Source of the DNA: Actinomycetes bacterium
Lineage (GTDB): Bacteria; Actinomycetota; Actinomycetes; Propionibacteriales; Nocardioidaceae
Direction: 5' to 3'
Assembly: GCA_023460975.1 (NCBI GenBank)
Contig: JAEWOG010000092.1
Coordinates: forward strand, 1 to 64,000
DNA: 64,000 nucleotides
Numbering within the stretch: the first letter of the stretch is position 1; every line of letters starts with the position of its first letter. A program made the translations under genes and the position numbers. The notes under the pieces are model-generated. The model had not been told where the DNA came from, did not search any database, and saw only the letters and a list, made by a program, of their open reading frames with translations. This document shows, piece by piece, positions 17,439-26,180 of the stretch.

Positions 17439-18098
17439 CCCCTCCACGGGCACATTCCCCACGAGGTGGGAGGAGACCACCGTTTCCATGTCGTCGGCGC
17501 CCACCCGTCCGTACCAGACGTCGTCGGGCTGCACGCTCACCACGGGTGCGTGATTGCAGGGGAACTGGCATCCGGTGGTGGTCACCAGCACGTCGTCGTC
17601 GCCCAGCCCAGCACCCATGAGTGCGAGCACCAACGCCTTCCACGTCTCCTGCGCGCCCTGCGCCGTGCACCGGGGTCCCCGACATACGAAGACCTGGTGA
17701 CGGTGCTCGGGGACGTCCTCCCAGGCCGGGGACGTCAGCCCCGCTCCGGGGCCGGTGACGGGGCGGGCCAGCTCGACGAGGGCGTTCCACTCGGCGGGCT
17801 CCGAGAGGTACGCAGGCGCCACCGCGACCTGCGGGGCCCGGCCTCCGTACGAGCCCCACCACGCGGCCGCGATGCGCCGCAGCCAGGAGACGCCGGGGCC
17901 ACCGAGCCCCCCGGACACCCCGACCAGCACGATGCGCTGGGCTCCGGCTGCTGCGAGCCGGTCGAGCACGAGGTTGAGGCTGGGATCGGCGAGTTGGAGA
18001 TGGGCGTGCTCGGCACCCAGACGCGCAGCGAGATCGGCCAGCGAGGCCGGGTCGGCTGCGTCCGCGGGTGACGTGCCCACGAGGACGTGGGTTGTCAT
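17370..18098 (-). CDS. CbiX-like domain fused to a thioredoxin-like 2Fe-2S domain
   Basis: A 242-residue protein. The first part (to about 125) has the alternating beta/alpha pattern of CbiX/SirB chelatases (THVLVGTSPADAADP at the start, QRIVLVGVSGGLGGPG later), but the HGS metal-binding motif is absent. The second part carries Cys139, Cys144, Cys177 and Cys181 (CRGPRC and GCQFPC), the ligand pattern of thioredoxin-like 2Fe-2S ferredoxins. Its place between cobD and the cbtBA riboswitch suggests electron supply or metal handling in cobalamin synthesis, for example cobalt reduction before adenosylation. That is inference. The ATG at 18098 begins the first strand. The basic tail overlaps cobD. 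Confidence 0.8.
   Translation of the reverse strand: MTTHVLVGTSPADAADPASLADLAARLGAEHAHLQLADPSLNLVLDRLAAAGAQRIVLVGVSGGLGGPGVSWLRRIAAAWWGSYGGRAPQVAVAPAYLSEPAEWNALVELARPVTGPGAGLTSPAWEDVPEHRHQVFVCRGPRCTAQGAQETWKALVLALMGAGLGDDDVLVTTTGCQFPCNHAPVVSVQPDDVWYGRVGADDMETVVSSHLVGNVPVEGLRLPRRPRKQPRKQPRNESESS
17389..17424 (+). repeat. 12-base tandem repeat in a convergent gene overlap
   Basis: TTCCGTGGCTGC occurs twice in a row (17389-17412), followed by a degenerate third copy. It is read as PWLLPWLL in CobD on the plus strand and as RKQPRKQP in the ferredoxin-like protein on the minus strand. Confidence 0.8.
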
Positions 18099-18234
18099 GG
18101 AACCGTGCTCCGAATGTGCGCTGAGGGGGTCCGACCGGTCGTCCACCGCAACGGCGGGGCATCTCGGCGGCGCCACCGTATCAGTCAGCGGGTCGGTGCG
18201 GACGCCGCGCGTGTGGGCACTAGGGTGGGTGTCG

Positions 18235-18321
18235 CGAATGCTGCGGAAGCCGGTGTGAATCCGGCACAGTCGCGCTGCTGTGTCACCGTCCCCGGGCGGT
18301 GGAGTCAGACCCCGGCATTCG
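18235..18321 (+). promoter_or_regulatory. Cobalamin riboswitch 3 (compact form) ahead of cbtB
   Basis: CGAATGC (18235-18241) and GCATTCG (18315-18321) pair perfectly to close an 87-base element. Inside are the conserved core GGAAGCCGGTGTGAATCCGG, CAGTCGCGCTGCTGTG, a CACCG/CGGTG helix and the 3' core GAGTCAGACC. There is no GCCACTGG B12 box. It should control cbtBA, whose ATG is at 18368 after GAGGA. Confidence 0.88.
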
Positions 18322-18367
18322 TCCTTCAACCCCCATCCACCAGGGCGCAGAACCCTGAGGAGGACAC

Positions 18368-18607
18368 ATGTCGCAGTCCGCTGCGGCGCCGCTCGTCGGC
18401 GCCCCCGCCATCTCCGTTCCCACCGTCGCGATTCCGACGGTCGACCTGCGAGAGCTCGCCCCGTGGGCGCTGTTCGTCGGCCTGTTGGGCCTGCTGGTCA
18501 TCTTCTTCGTCAGCGCCGATCAGGGCGCCGTCTCGATCCCTGCTGGCACTGCGGTGCACGAGTGGGTCCACGACGCGCGCCACCTGCTCGGCTACCCCTG
18601 CCACTGA
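18368..18607 (+). CDS. cbtB: Cobalt transporter subunit CbtB
   Basis: A 79-residue small membrane protein with one helix (about residues 32-49, WALFVGLLGLLVIFFV) and the family's C-terminal metal-binding tail HEWVHDARHLLGYPCH, with four His and one Cys. CbtB works with CbtA in predicted cobalt uptake. A clear GAGGA ribosome site precedes the ATG, and a cobalamin riboswitch lies just upstream, which matches regulation of cobalt import by B12. Confidence 0.95.
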   Translation: MSQSAAAPLVGAPAISVPTVAIPTVDLRELAPWALFVGLLGLLVIFFVSADQGAVSIPAGTAVHEWVHDARHLLGYPCH

Positions 18608-18621
18608 CGGGGGACGCGCAC

Positions 18622-19425
18622 GTGAACGCACGCACATTCCTGGTCCGTGGGCTGCTGGCTGGGCTTCTGGCCGGCATCGCCACCTTCGTCGTCGCACTGA
18701 CCGTCGGCGAGCCCCCGATCGACTCCGCGATCGCACTCGAGTCCTCCGCTGCCGTCGCCGCCCCAGCGGGGCATGTCCTCACCAGCGACGCGGGCTGGGC
18801 TGAGCCGACGGGACTCGTGGGCGGCCGCACCGCGCATGCCCACGGGGGCGAACACGACGAGGGCGGCATCAGCCGTACCACGCAGAAGACGTGGGGCCTG
18901 GCCACCGGCACGATCGCCATCGGCGTCGCCCTGGGCGGGATCGTCTCGCTGGTGGCGGCCGCGGTCGCCGGGCGGATGGGCCGTCTCTCGCTCGTCGGTT
19001 CGACGGCACTGGTCACCGCCGTGGGCTTCGTGGCCTACTCGCTGGTGCCGTTCCTCAAGTACCCCGCGGCCCCGCCGGCGGTGGGCAGCGGAGACACGAT
19101 CGGTGAGCGGACGGCGTACTACTTCGCCTTCGCGCTGGTCTCACTGCTCGCGATGGTGGCGGCGGTTGCTCTGGGGCGCAGGCTCGCGGGGTCCCGCGGC
19201 GCGTGGGCCGGGGTCGTGGGCGCGGGAGCGTTCTACGTTGCCGTCATGGCCCTCACAGCGGTCGTGATGCCCGCCGTGAACGAGCTCGGCTCCTTCCCCG
19301 CCGACGTCCTGTGGCAGTTCCGCGTCTCCTCGCTCCTCACGCTGGCGACCTTGTGGGCGGTGCTCGGCGTGGCCCTCACCTGGTTGCTGGACCGCGCTGC
19401 GCGTCAGGCGCCCGCACCGGCCTGA
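18622..19425 (+). CDS. cbtA: Cobalt transporter subunit CbtA
   Basis: A 267-residue membrane protein with about five to six hydrophobic helices, beginning at FLVRGLLAGLLAGIATFVVA. A His-rich loop AHAHGGEHDEGG near residue 75 lies between the first and second helices, a likely cobalt entry site. Central YSLVPFLKYPAAPPAVG and ERTAYYFAFA are typical of the CbtA family. The GTG at 18622, 14 bases after cbtB with a GGGGGAC site, gives the normal start. The 3' end overlaps the convergent cobK by 22 bases. Confidence 0.92.
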   Translation: MNARTFLVRGLLAGLLAGIATFVVALTVGEPPIDSAIALESSAAVAAPAGHVLTSDAGWAEPTGLVGGRTAHAHGGEHDEGGISRTTQKTWGLATGTIAIGVALGGIVSLVAAAVAGRMGRLSLVGSTALVTAVGFVAYSLVPFLKYPAAPPAVGSGDTIGERTAYYFAFALVSLLAMVAAVALGRRLAGSRGAWAGVVGAGAFYVAVMALTAVVMPAVNELGSFPADVLWQFRVSSLLTLATLWAVLGVALTWLLDRAARQAPAPA

Positions 19426-20141
19426 TCGAGGACCCACGCCACCGCCGGACCCACCGCGTGCACCACCTGCACGCGGGGGTCCGGCGCACCGCGACGTACC
19501 ACCACGACAGGAATCCCCAACTGAGCAGCGGCCTCCATCTTGGGCCACGTGTACGACCCACCTGAGTCCTTGGTGACCAGGACGTCGGTCCCGTGCTGCT
19601 CCATCACGGCGAGGTCTCCCGCCAGCGTGTAGGGGCCGCGACTGGTCAGGACCTGCCAGCGCGGAGGGAGGGCGATGTCGGGGACGTCGACGACGCGCGC
19701 GAGCACGTCCTCTTCGCTGAGGACCGCGACGAATCGCGCCAACTCCTGACGGCCCACGGTGAGGAAGGGTCGCTGGCCCAATTCGCCCGCGACACGCGCT
19801 GCCTCGTCGTGCCCGTCTGCATAGGTCCATGCGTCATTGACGGGCCAGCCCGGTCGTTCCAGGCGCAGCAGCGGTACGGCCTCGGCAGCGCAGGCGGCGA
19901 GGGCGTTCGCGCTCATCCCGCGTGCGAAGGGGTGCGTCGCGTCGACCACCGCGTCGTAGGCCTCCAACGCGGTACGCAGGCCCGGCACTCCGCCGAAGCC
20001 GCCAATCCGGACGGGGCCCACAGGCAGCCGCGGACTGGCGACCCGGCCTGCCAGCGACGAGGTCACCTCCACTCCCGCGCCAACGAGCTCGGCGGCCAGG
20101 TCGCGCGCCTCGGCGGTGCCGCCCAGGAGGAGCACCCTCAC
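19404..20141 (-). CDS. cobK: Precorrin-6A reductase
   Basis: A 245-residue CobK/CbiJ protein that reduces precorrin-6A to 6B with NADPH. Family stretches: VLLLGGTAEARDLAAELV at the N-terminus, VVDATHPFARGMSANA, LRLERPGW, FLTVGRQELARF, and DVLVTKDSGGSYTWPKMEAA near the C-terminus. The start overlaps the cobQ stop by ATGA. It is the last gene of the riboswitch-led cobN operon. Confidence 0.95.
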   Translation of the reverse strand: MRVLLLGGTAEARDLAAELVGAGVEVTSSLAGRVASPRLPVGPVRIGGFGGVPGLRTALEAYDAVVDATHPFARGMSANALAACAAEAVPLLRLERPGWPVNDAWTYADGHDEAARVAGELGQRPFLTVGRQELARFVAVLSEEDVLARVVDVPDIALPPRWQVLTSRGPYTLAGDLAVMEQHGTDVLVTKDSGGSYTWPKMEAAAQLGIPVVVVRRGAPDPRVQVVHAVGPAVAWVLDQAGAGA

Positions 20142-21616
20142 TGTTCGCCTCTCAGGTCGAGTGTGGGGAGGTCCACGGGTGGGCCGTTGCGTGCGAGGTC
20201 GAGCAGGGCGTCGACGTCGAGGTGTTCCTCCACGAGATCGGCAAGCAGTTCGAGGCGACGCTCACGGGCCGCGGGGAAGCTCGCATCCGATGCCACAGCC
20301 AGGGTCTGTGCGAGGAAGGCCGCGCGAAAGGCATCCGACTCGAGGCTCCCGTGCCACATGGTGCCGAAGACCTGTCCGACGCGGGCGCCGCCGAGGAAGT
20401 CCTCGGTTCCTTCCTCGACACGCACCCGGCCGTGATGGATCTCGTACCCGCTCGTCGGCGTGCCCCACGCGGTGCCGGACGGCAGTCGCAACACCTTGTC
20501 CGGGCCGAAGACGGTGGCCACGGGGAGGATGTCGAGACCGGGGGCGCTGGCCCCGACGGTGCCCTCCACCCCGTCAGGGTCACTCACGGTGCGCCCGAGC
20601 ATCTGGAATCCGCCGCAGATCCCCAGCAGCGCTCGGCCGGCGCGTACGTGCGCGCGCAGTGCCTCGTCCAGCCCCCGCTCGCGGAGCCACGCGAGGTCGG
20701 CCAGCGTGGCCCGCGTGCCGGGCAGGACCACCAGTGAGGCATCGGCGAGGTCTCGCGGGTGGGAGGCGAAGACGACGTCGAGCGCAGGCTCCAGCCCCAG
20801 CGCGTCGACGTCGGTGAAGTTGCTGATCCGGGGGAGTCGTACGACCGCGACGCGGCACCGGGCCCCGGCGGAACCACGACGGGCGTCGAGATCGAGGGCG
20901 TCCTCGGAGTCGAGCCACACGTCGGGGTGCCACGGCAGCACCCCGTGCACCCGTCTGCCGGTCAGGGCCTCCAACTGATCCAGCCCCGGGCGCAGGAGAC
21001 TCGGATCGCCTCGGAACTTGTTGACCACGAACCCGGCCACCAATGCCTGATCCTGTGGCTCAAGGACTGCCAGGGTGCCGACCATGGCGGCGAACAGGCC
21101 ACCTCGGTCGATGTCGCCCACCACGACCACCGGAAGCCCGGCATGCTGGGCCAGCCCCATGTTGACGTAGTCGCTGGCGCGCAGGTTGATCTCCGCGGGG
21201 CTTCCCGCACCCTCGGCGATCACCACGTCGTAGCGGGCAGCGAGGTCGTCGTAGGCCGCGTGGGCCGCTCGCGCGAGGTGCCGCCGGCCGGTGGCGAAGT
21301 CGGTCGCCGACACCTCGCCCGCCGGTTGCCCCATGACGACCACGTGGCTGCGCCTCTCGGAGCCCGGCTTGAGCAGGACCGGGTTCATCGCGGGCTCCGG
21401 CACTGCCCGGGCCGCCAGGGCCTGGATCCACTGGGCGCGCCCGATCTCCGCGGAGGCGCCTGAGGGATCGCTGCACACCATGGAGTTGTTCGACATGTTC
21501 TGCGCCTTGTACGGCGCCACTGAGACGCCGCGGCGAGCCAACGCCCGGCACACACCCGTCGTCACGACCGACTTGCCCGCGTCGGAGGTGGTCCCGGCCA
21601 CCAGGAGGCCGCTCAC
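20138..21616 (-). CDS. cobQ: Cobyric acid synthase (glutamine-hydrolysing)
   Basis: A 492-residue CobQ/CbiP. The N-terminal P-loop amidoligase domain begins LLVAGTTSDAGKSVVTTGVC, with YKAQNMSNNSMVC and VIAEGAGSPAEINLR. The C-terminal glutaminase domain has the nucleophile Cys in LLGICGGFQMLGR and the His in GYEIHHGRV. It amidates the b, d, e and g carboxylates of adenosylcobyrinate diamide. The GTG at 21616 overlaps the cobF stop (GTGA) and starts exactly at the P-loop strand; longer upstream readings run through cobF in another frame. Confidence 0.96.
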   Translation of the reverse strand: MSGLLVAGTTSDAGKSVVTTGVCRALARRGVSVAPYKAQNMSNNSMVCSDPSGASAEIGRAQWIQALAARAVPEPAMNPVLLKPGSERRSHVVVMGQPAGEVSATDFATGRRHLARAAHAAYDDLAARYDVVIAEGAGSPAEINLRASDYVNMGLAQHAGLPVVVVGDIDRGGLFAAMVGTLAVLEPQDQALVAGFVVNKFRGDPSLLRPGLDQLEALTGRRVHGVLPWHPDVWLDSEDALDLDARRGSAGARCRVAVVRLPRISNFTDVDALGLEPALDVVFASHPRDLADASLVVLPGTRATLADLAWLRERGLDEALRAHVRAGRALLGICGGFQMLGRTVSDPDGVEGTVGASAPGLDILPVATVFGPDKVLRLPSGTAWGTPTSGYEIHHGRVRVEEGTEDFLGGARVGQVFGTMWHGSLESDAFRAAFLAQTLAVASDASFPAARERRLELLADLVEEHLDVDALLDLARNGPPVDLPTLDLRGEQ

Positions 21617-22356
21617 GACGCGCCACCCGTGGGAGCGCGCAACAGATAGGTGTCCATCACCCAACCAGCCTCCTGCTTCGCCTGCTGGCGTGCGGCGCCC
21701 AGTGCCGCCCTGACGTCGGCCACGCGGCCGCGCACGAGACGCTCGGAGGGGGCGCCGAGGTTCGCGCCCCACCAGATGTGCCACTCGTCCAGGCCGGGCA
21801 GCGTCACCTCGCCGCCCAGCATGACGACGATGGTGCGCTGGCCCTCGTCGATGGCCGTGGCCAGGCCGCGCGCCGTGGTCACGTGGACGGGTGCCCCCAC
21901 CTCGTGCAGCACGATCCCGTGCCTGGCGGCCAGGAGTTGTGGCGCACTGATCCCCGGCGACACCTGCCATGTCAGCGGCTGGCGTTGCGATGCCCGAGCG
22001 AGCAGGCGCAGCGTGGAGTCGTACAAGGAGGGGTCGCCCCACACCAGGAAGGCAGGCACGCCCGGATCCTGGGCGAGGACGTCGGCGAGCGCGGCGGCCC
22101 GGGCTTCGTGCCAGTCACGTACGGCGGCGCCGTAGTCCGCGGGGGAGTCCCGGTCCCGTTCGGGGTCGGGGATCTCGATCATCCGTAGGTCGAACTCCGC
22201 CGCGATCGCCCGCCGGACGGACAACAGCGGATCGTCGGTCCCCTTGCTGAAGGCGATCACCACGTCTGCCCCCTCGAGGGCTCGGACGGCTTCGCGGGTG
22301 AGGTGGTGCGGGCCCATGCCGAAGCCGACCACGTGGGCCAGACGCGCCTCAGTCAC
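21613..22356 (-). CDS. cobF: Precorrin-6A synthase (deacetylating)
   Basis: A 247-residue SAM-dependent methylase of the CobF type, which methylates C1 of precorrin-5 and releases acetate, a step specific to the aerobic route. Stretches: HVVGFGMGPHHLTREAVRAL, VIAFSKGTDDPLLSVRR, AFLVWGDPSLYDSTLRLL, and VMLGGEVTLPGLDEWHIWWG. The GTG at 22356 gives the right length and overlaps the end of cobN by eight bases. Confidence 0.94.
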   Translation of the reverse strand: MTEARLAHVVGFGMGPHHLTREAVRALEGADVVIAFSKGTDDPLLSVRRAIAAEFDLRMIEIPDPERDRDSPADYGAAVRDWHEARAAALADVLAQDPGVPAFLVWGDPSLYDSTLRLLARASQRQPLTWQVSPGISAPQLLAARHGIVLHEVGAPVHVTTARGLATAIDEGQRTIVVMLGGEVTLPGLDEWHIWWGANLGAPSERLVRGRVADVRAALGAARQQAKQEAGWVMDTYLLRAPTGGAS

Positions 22357-25300
22357 CGTGCTCGGTCTCCTCCAGATCGCCCTCGACCTCGAGGTAGACC
22401 TTGTGCAGCATCTCGATGGTCTCGGCGTCGGGTGCGGCCCACAGCCCGCGGTCGGCCGCCTCCTGGAGCCGCTCGACGATGCCGCGCAGCGCCCACGGGT
22501 TCGAGGTGCGCAAGAACGCTTGGTTGGTCTCGTCGAGCACGTACGAGGCTGCCAGCGACTCATACATCCAGTCGTGCACGACGCCCGCGGTCGCGTCGAA
22601 ACCGAACAGGTAGTCCACCGTCGCCGCGAGTTCGAAGGCGCCCTTGTAGCCGTGGCGTTGCATGGCTGCGATCCAGCGCGGATTGACCACGCGCGAGCGG
22701 AAGACGCGGTTGGTCTCCTCCTGCAGCGTCCGCGTCCGCACCGCATCGGGTGTCGTCGAGTCGCCGACATAGGCGAGCGGATCGGATCCGGTCAGCGCTC
22801 GTACGGTCGCCACCATGCCGCCGTGGTACTGGAAGTAGTCGTCGGAGTCGGCGATGTCGTGCTCGGTGCTGTCGACGTTCTTGGCCGCGACCTTGATCCG
22901 GCGGTAGGCCGTGCGCATGTCATCTGCGGCCGGGGCGCCATCCAGACCACGGCCATAGGCGAAGCCGCCCCACGCCGTGTAGACCTCGGCGAGGTCGGCG
23001 TCGTTGCGCCAGTTGCCCGACTCGACGACCTGCAGGATCCCGGCACCGTACGACCCGGGCTTGGAACCGAAGATGCGGGTGGTGGCACGCCTGGCGTCCC
23101 CGTGGCTGGCCAGGTCGGCGCGGGCGTGGGCCGCGACGTGGTTGTCCTCGTCGGCCTCGTCGAGGTTCGCCACGAGCTGGACGGCGTCATCCAGCATCGC
23201 CACCACGTGCGGGAAGGCGTCGCGGAAGAAGCCGGAGATGCGGACGGTGACATCGACCCGCGGACGGCCGAGTTCGGCGAGGTCGATGACGGCGAGCTCA
23301 CGCACCCGGCGCGAAGCCTCGTCCCACACGGGGCGCACGCCCAGGAGTGCGAGGACCTCGGCGACGTCATCGCCGGAGGTACGCATGGCGCTGGTGCCCC
23401 ACACCGTCAGGCCGACCGAGGAGGGATACTCACCGACCTCGTCGAGGTAGCGCTGCAGCAGCGAGTCGGCCATCGCCTGTCCGGTCTGCCACGCCAGCCG
23501 CGAGGGCACGGCCCGTGGATCCACGGTGTAGAAGTTGCGCCCGGTGGGCAGCACGTTGACCAGGCCGCGGAGCGGGGAGCCCGAGGGGCCGGCGGGCACG
23601 TAGCCACCGTCGAGCGCGCGCAGGAGCACGTCGAGCTCGTCGGTGGTGGCCCGCAACCGCGGCACGACCTCGCTCGCCGCGAACGTCAGAGCGGCGCGGA
23701 CGCCTGCGTCACCGTGCAGGCCGGCCACCGCTGCGGGGTCCCACCCGGCGCACGCGAGCGCCTCCACCAGATCCCGGGCCTGCTGCTCCACGGCGTCCAC
23801 CACCGTGGTGCTCGCCCCCTCGCTCAGGCCCAGAGCCGTACGCAGGCCGGGCACCGCGTTGCCCACGCCTCCCCACACCTGGGTGGCGCGCAGCACCGCG
23901 AGGACGAGGTTGACCAGTGCGTCGTCGTCCGGGGCCTGTCCGAGAACGTGGAGCCCGTCGCGAATCTGGACGTCCTTGATCTCGCACAGCCAGCCATCGA
24001 CATGCAGGAGGAAGTCGTCGAACTCCTCGTCGTCGGGGCGCTCGTCCAGCCCGAGGTCGCGGTGCATCTCCGCAGCCTTCATCAGTTGCCAGATCTCGCC
24101 GCGGATGGCGGGGAGCTTGGCCGGATCCATCGCGGCGATGTTGCCGTACTCGTCGAGCAACTGCTCCAGACGTGCGATGTCGCCGTACGTCTCCGCCCGC
24201 GCCATCGGCGGAATCAGGTGGTCGACGATGGTGGCGTGGGCGCGACGCTTGGCCTGTGCGCCCTCGCCCGGATCGTTGACCAGGAACGGATAGAAGAGCG
24301 GCAGGTTGCCCAGCACCGCGTCGGTGCCGCACGCAGACGAGAGGGCGGCGTTCTTGCCCGGGAGCCACTCCAACGAGCCGTGCTTGCCGACGTGGACCAC
24401 GCCGTGGGCGCCGAAGCCGCCTTCGGCACGCGGAGCCTCGAGCCAGCGGTAGGCCGCCAGATAGTGGTGGGTGGGAGCCAGGTCCGGGTCGTGGTAGATC
24501 GCCACGGGGTTCTCGCCGAAGCCGCGCGGAGGTTGGATCAGCAGCACCACGTTGCCCGCGACCAGGGCGGCCAGCACGATGTCGCCGTCGTCATTGACGA
24601 AGAGCTCGCCCGGGGCCTGCCCCCAGGCCTGCGACATCTCATCGCGCAGTGACTGCGGGAGGTGGGCCGTCCACCGTGCGTACTGGCTCGGAGAGATCCG
24701 TACGTGAGCGTCGCTCAGGTCGGCGTCGCGCAGCCACTCCTCGTCCTGGCCGCCCGCAGCGATGAGCGCATGGATGAGTGCATCGCCGGCCTCGGTGTCG
24801 TCGCCCAGGTCGAGGCCGGGGATCTCACCGGGGGCGCCCACGTCGTAGCCCGCCTCGCGCAGTCTGCGCAGCAGGCGTACGACCGAGACCGGGGTGTCGA
24901 GGCCCACGGCGTTGCCAATGCGCGAGTGCTTGGTGGGATACGCGGACAGCACCACGGCGATCCGCTTGTCGGCGGCGGGGATGTGGCGCAGCCGAGCGTG
25001 GTTCACGGCCAGTCCTGCCACCCGGGCGCACCGTTCCGGATCTGCGACGTAGCGGGGCAGGCCGTCTGCGTCGATCTCCTTGAAGGAGAACGGGGCAGTG
25101 ATGATGCGCCCGTCGAACTCGGGAATCGCGATCTGGCTGGCCGAGTCCAGCGGGCTGACACCGTCATCGTTGGCCAGCCACTCCTCGCGGCTGCTGGTCA
25201 GGCACAAGCCCTGGAGGACGGGGATGTCCAGTGCGGCGACGCGCTCGACGTCCCAGGCCTCGTCGTCCCCTCCTGCGCTGGCCGACGCGGGCACGCTGCC

Positions 25301-25966
25301 GCCCGCCGCCAGGACCGTCACCACCAGGGCGTCCAGATCACTCAACGCGGTGAAGAGGTCGTCGGGTGCGCTGCGCAGGGAACCCGCGAACACGGGGATC
25401 GCGACGGCCTGCCCCGTGGCGTCGATCGCGTCCGCCAGGGCGTGGACGAAAGCGGTGTTGCCGCTGGCCTGGTGCGCGCGATAGAAGAGCACCCCCACAC
25501 GCGGCAGCGCGGCGGTCGGGGCCGACGGGCGTTCGAGGAATCCCCACGCCGGCAGCGCGGCCGGCGGCTCGAAACCCTCCCCGGTGAGAAGGACGGTGTC
25601 GGACAGGAATGCGTGGAGCTGGGCCAGATTGTGCGGCCCACCCTCACTCAGGTAGCGGTGCGCCTCGGCGGCCACTCCGATGGGGACCGTCGACAGCTCC
25701 ATGAGGTCGGCACTGGGTTGCTGCTCCCCGCCGAGCACGACCAACGGCGTCCCCGCCCGCGCCACGGAGGCGCAGCCGTGCCACAGGTCGTGAGGCGACC
25801 CGAGGTGTCTGACGAGAACGAGGTCAGCCTGTCCGACCAGATCCTGCAGCTCGGCCTCTGAGGAACGGACGGGGTTGGCCACCACGTAGCGGGCACCGCT
25901 GGCGCGTGCCGAGAGCAGATCGGTGTCGGACGTGGACAGCAGGCAGATGTGCGCGGACGCGGCCAT
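22349..25966 (-). CDS. cobN: Cobaltochelatase subunit CobN
   Basis: A 1,205-residue CobN/BchH-type large chelatase subunit, which binds hydrogenobyrinate a,c-diamide and receives cobalt. Clear family stretches: HICLLSTSDTDLLSARASGA at the start, RVGVLFYRAHQASGNTAF, KRIAVVLSAYPTKHSRIGNA, VHVGKHGSLEWLPGKNAALS, VNVLPTGRNFYTVDPRAVPS and RNDADLAEVYTAWGGFAYGR. It is full length for the actinobacterial form. The start has GGAGGAGG eight bases upstream and sits behind a compact cobalamin riboswitch. Its ATPase partner is probably the AAA+/VWA fusion at 11.3-13.4 kb. Confidence 0.96.
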   Translation of the reverse strand: MAASAHICLLSTSDTDLLSARASGARYVVANPVRSSEAELQDLVGQADLVLVRHLGSPHDLWHGCASVARAGTPLVVLGGEQQPSADLMELSTVPIGVAAEAHRYLSEGGPHNLAQLHAFLSDTVLLTGEGFEPPAALPAWGFLERPSAPTAALPRVGVLFYRAHQASGNTAFVHALADAIDATGQAVAIPVFAGSLRSAPDDLFTALSDLDALVVTVLAAGGSVPASASAGGDDEAWDVERVAALDIPVLQGLCLTSSREEWLANDDGVSPLDSASQIAIPEFDGRIITAPFSFKEIDADGLPRYVADPERCARVAGLAVNHARLRHIPAADKRIAVVLSAYPTKHSRIGNAVGLDTPVSVVRLLRRLREAGYDVGAPGEIPGLDLGDDTEAGDALIHALIAAGGQDEEWLRDADLSDAHVRISPSQYARWTAHLPQSLRDEMSQAWGQAPGELFVNDDGDIVLAALVAGNVVLLIQPPRGFGENPVAIYHDPDLAPTHHYLAAYRWLEAPRAEGGFGAHGVVHVGKHGSLEWLPGKNAALSSACGTDAVLGNLPLFYPFLVNDPGEGAQAKRRAHATIVDHLIPPMARAETYGDIARLEQLLDEYGNIAAMDPAKLPAIRGEIWQLMKAAEMHRDLGLDERPDDEEFDDFLLHVDGWLCEIKDVQIRDGLHVLGQAPDDDALVNLVLAVLRATQVWGGVGNAVPGLRTALGLSEGASTTVVDAVEQQARDLVEALACAGWDPAAVAGLHGDAGVRAALTFAASEVVPRLRATTDELDVLLRALDGGYVPAGPSGSPLRGLVNVLPTGRNFYTVDPRAVPSRLAWQTGQAMADSLLQRYLDEVGEYPSSVGLTVWGTSAMRTSGDDVAEVLALLGVRPVWDEASRRVRELAVIDLAELGRPRVDVTVRISGFFRDAFPHVVAMLDDAVQLVANLDEADEDNHVAAHARADLASHGDARRATTRIFGSKPGSYGAGILQVVESGNWRNDADLAEVYTAWGGFAYGRGLDGAPAADDMRTAYRRIKVAAKNVDSTEHDIADSDDYFQYHGGMVATVRALTGSDPLAYVGDSTTPDAVRTRTLQEETNRVFRSRVVNPRWIAAMQRHGYKGAFELAATVDYLFGFDATAGVVHDWMYESLAASYVLDETNQAFLRTSNPWALRGIVERLQEAADRGLWAAPDAETIEMLHKVYLEVEGDLEETEHGD

Positions 25967-26013
25967 GGCCGGGTTCCTCCTCCGGGGTTCTCGCCCCGTG
26001 TAGCGGTCGGATG

Positions 26014-26102
26014 CGCCTGTGGCCAGTGTCTGGCTGCCCTCCGCGGAGGGTCACAGTGGCGGAACCGCCCCGGAGTTTCACCGGGTTCCTGCGCCACAGG
26101 CG
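26014..26102 (-). promoter_or_regulatory. Cobalamin riboswitch 4 (compact form) ahead of cobN
   Basis: On the minus strand CGCCTGTGGC (26102-26093) and GCCACAGGCG (26023-26014) close an 89-base element. Inside are GGAACCCGGTGAAACTCCGG, CCGCCACTGTGA, a CCCTCCGCGGAGGG hairpin and the 3' core GCAGCCAGACACTGG. Downstream, CGGGGCGAGAACCCCG can fold just before the GGAGGAGG ribosome site of cobN, a possible switch hairpin. Confidence 0.9.
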
Positions 26103-26180
26103 TGGCGAGCCTACGGCACGGTCCACCTCGCTCCGCCACGACCGCCCCTCGGCTGCGTGCCTGGAGTGCTCTGGGCGATC

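Noticed and set aside
20138..22042. A longer CobQ beginning 142 codons upstream
   Set aside because: The added part lies inside cobF and is Arg/Gly-rich noise; the P-loop begins at the GTG at 21616, coupled to the cobF stop.
22244..24652. An 802-codon open frame on the plus strand, antisense to cobN
   Set aside because: It mirrors the codon phase of cobN, which has strong family motifs throughout; the antisense product has no recognisable domain. Such shadows are expected in GC-rich DNA.
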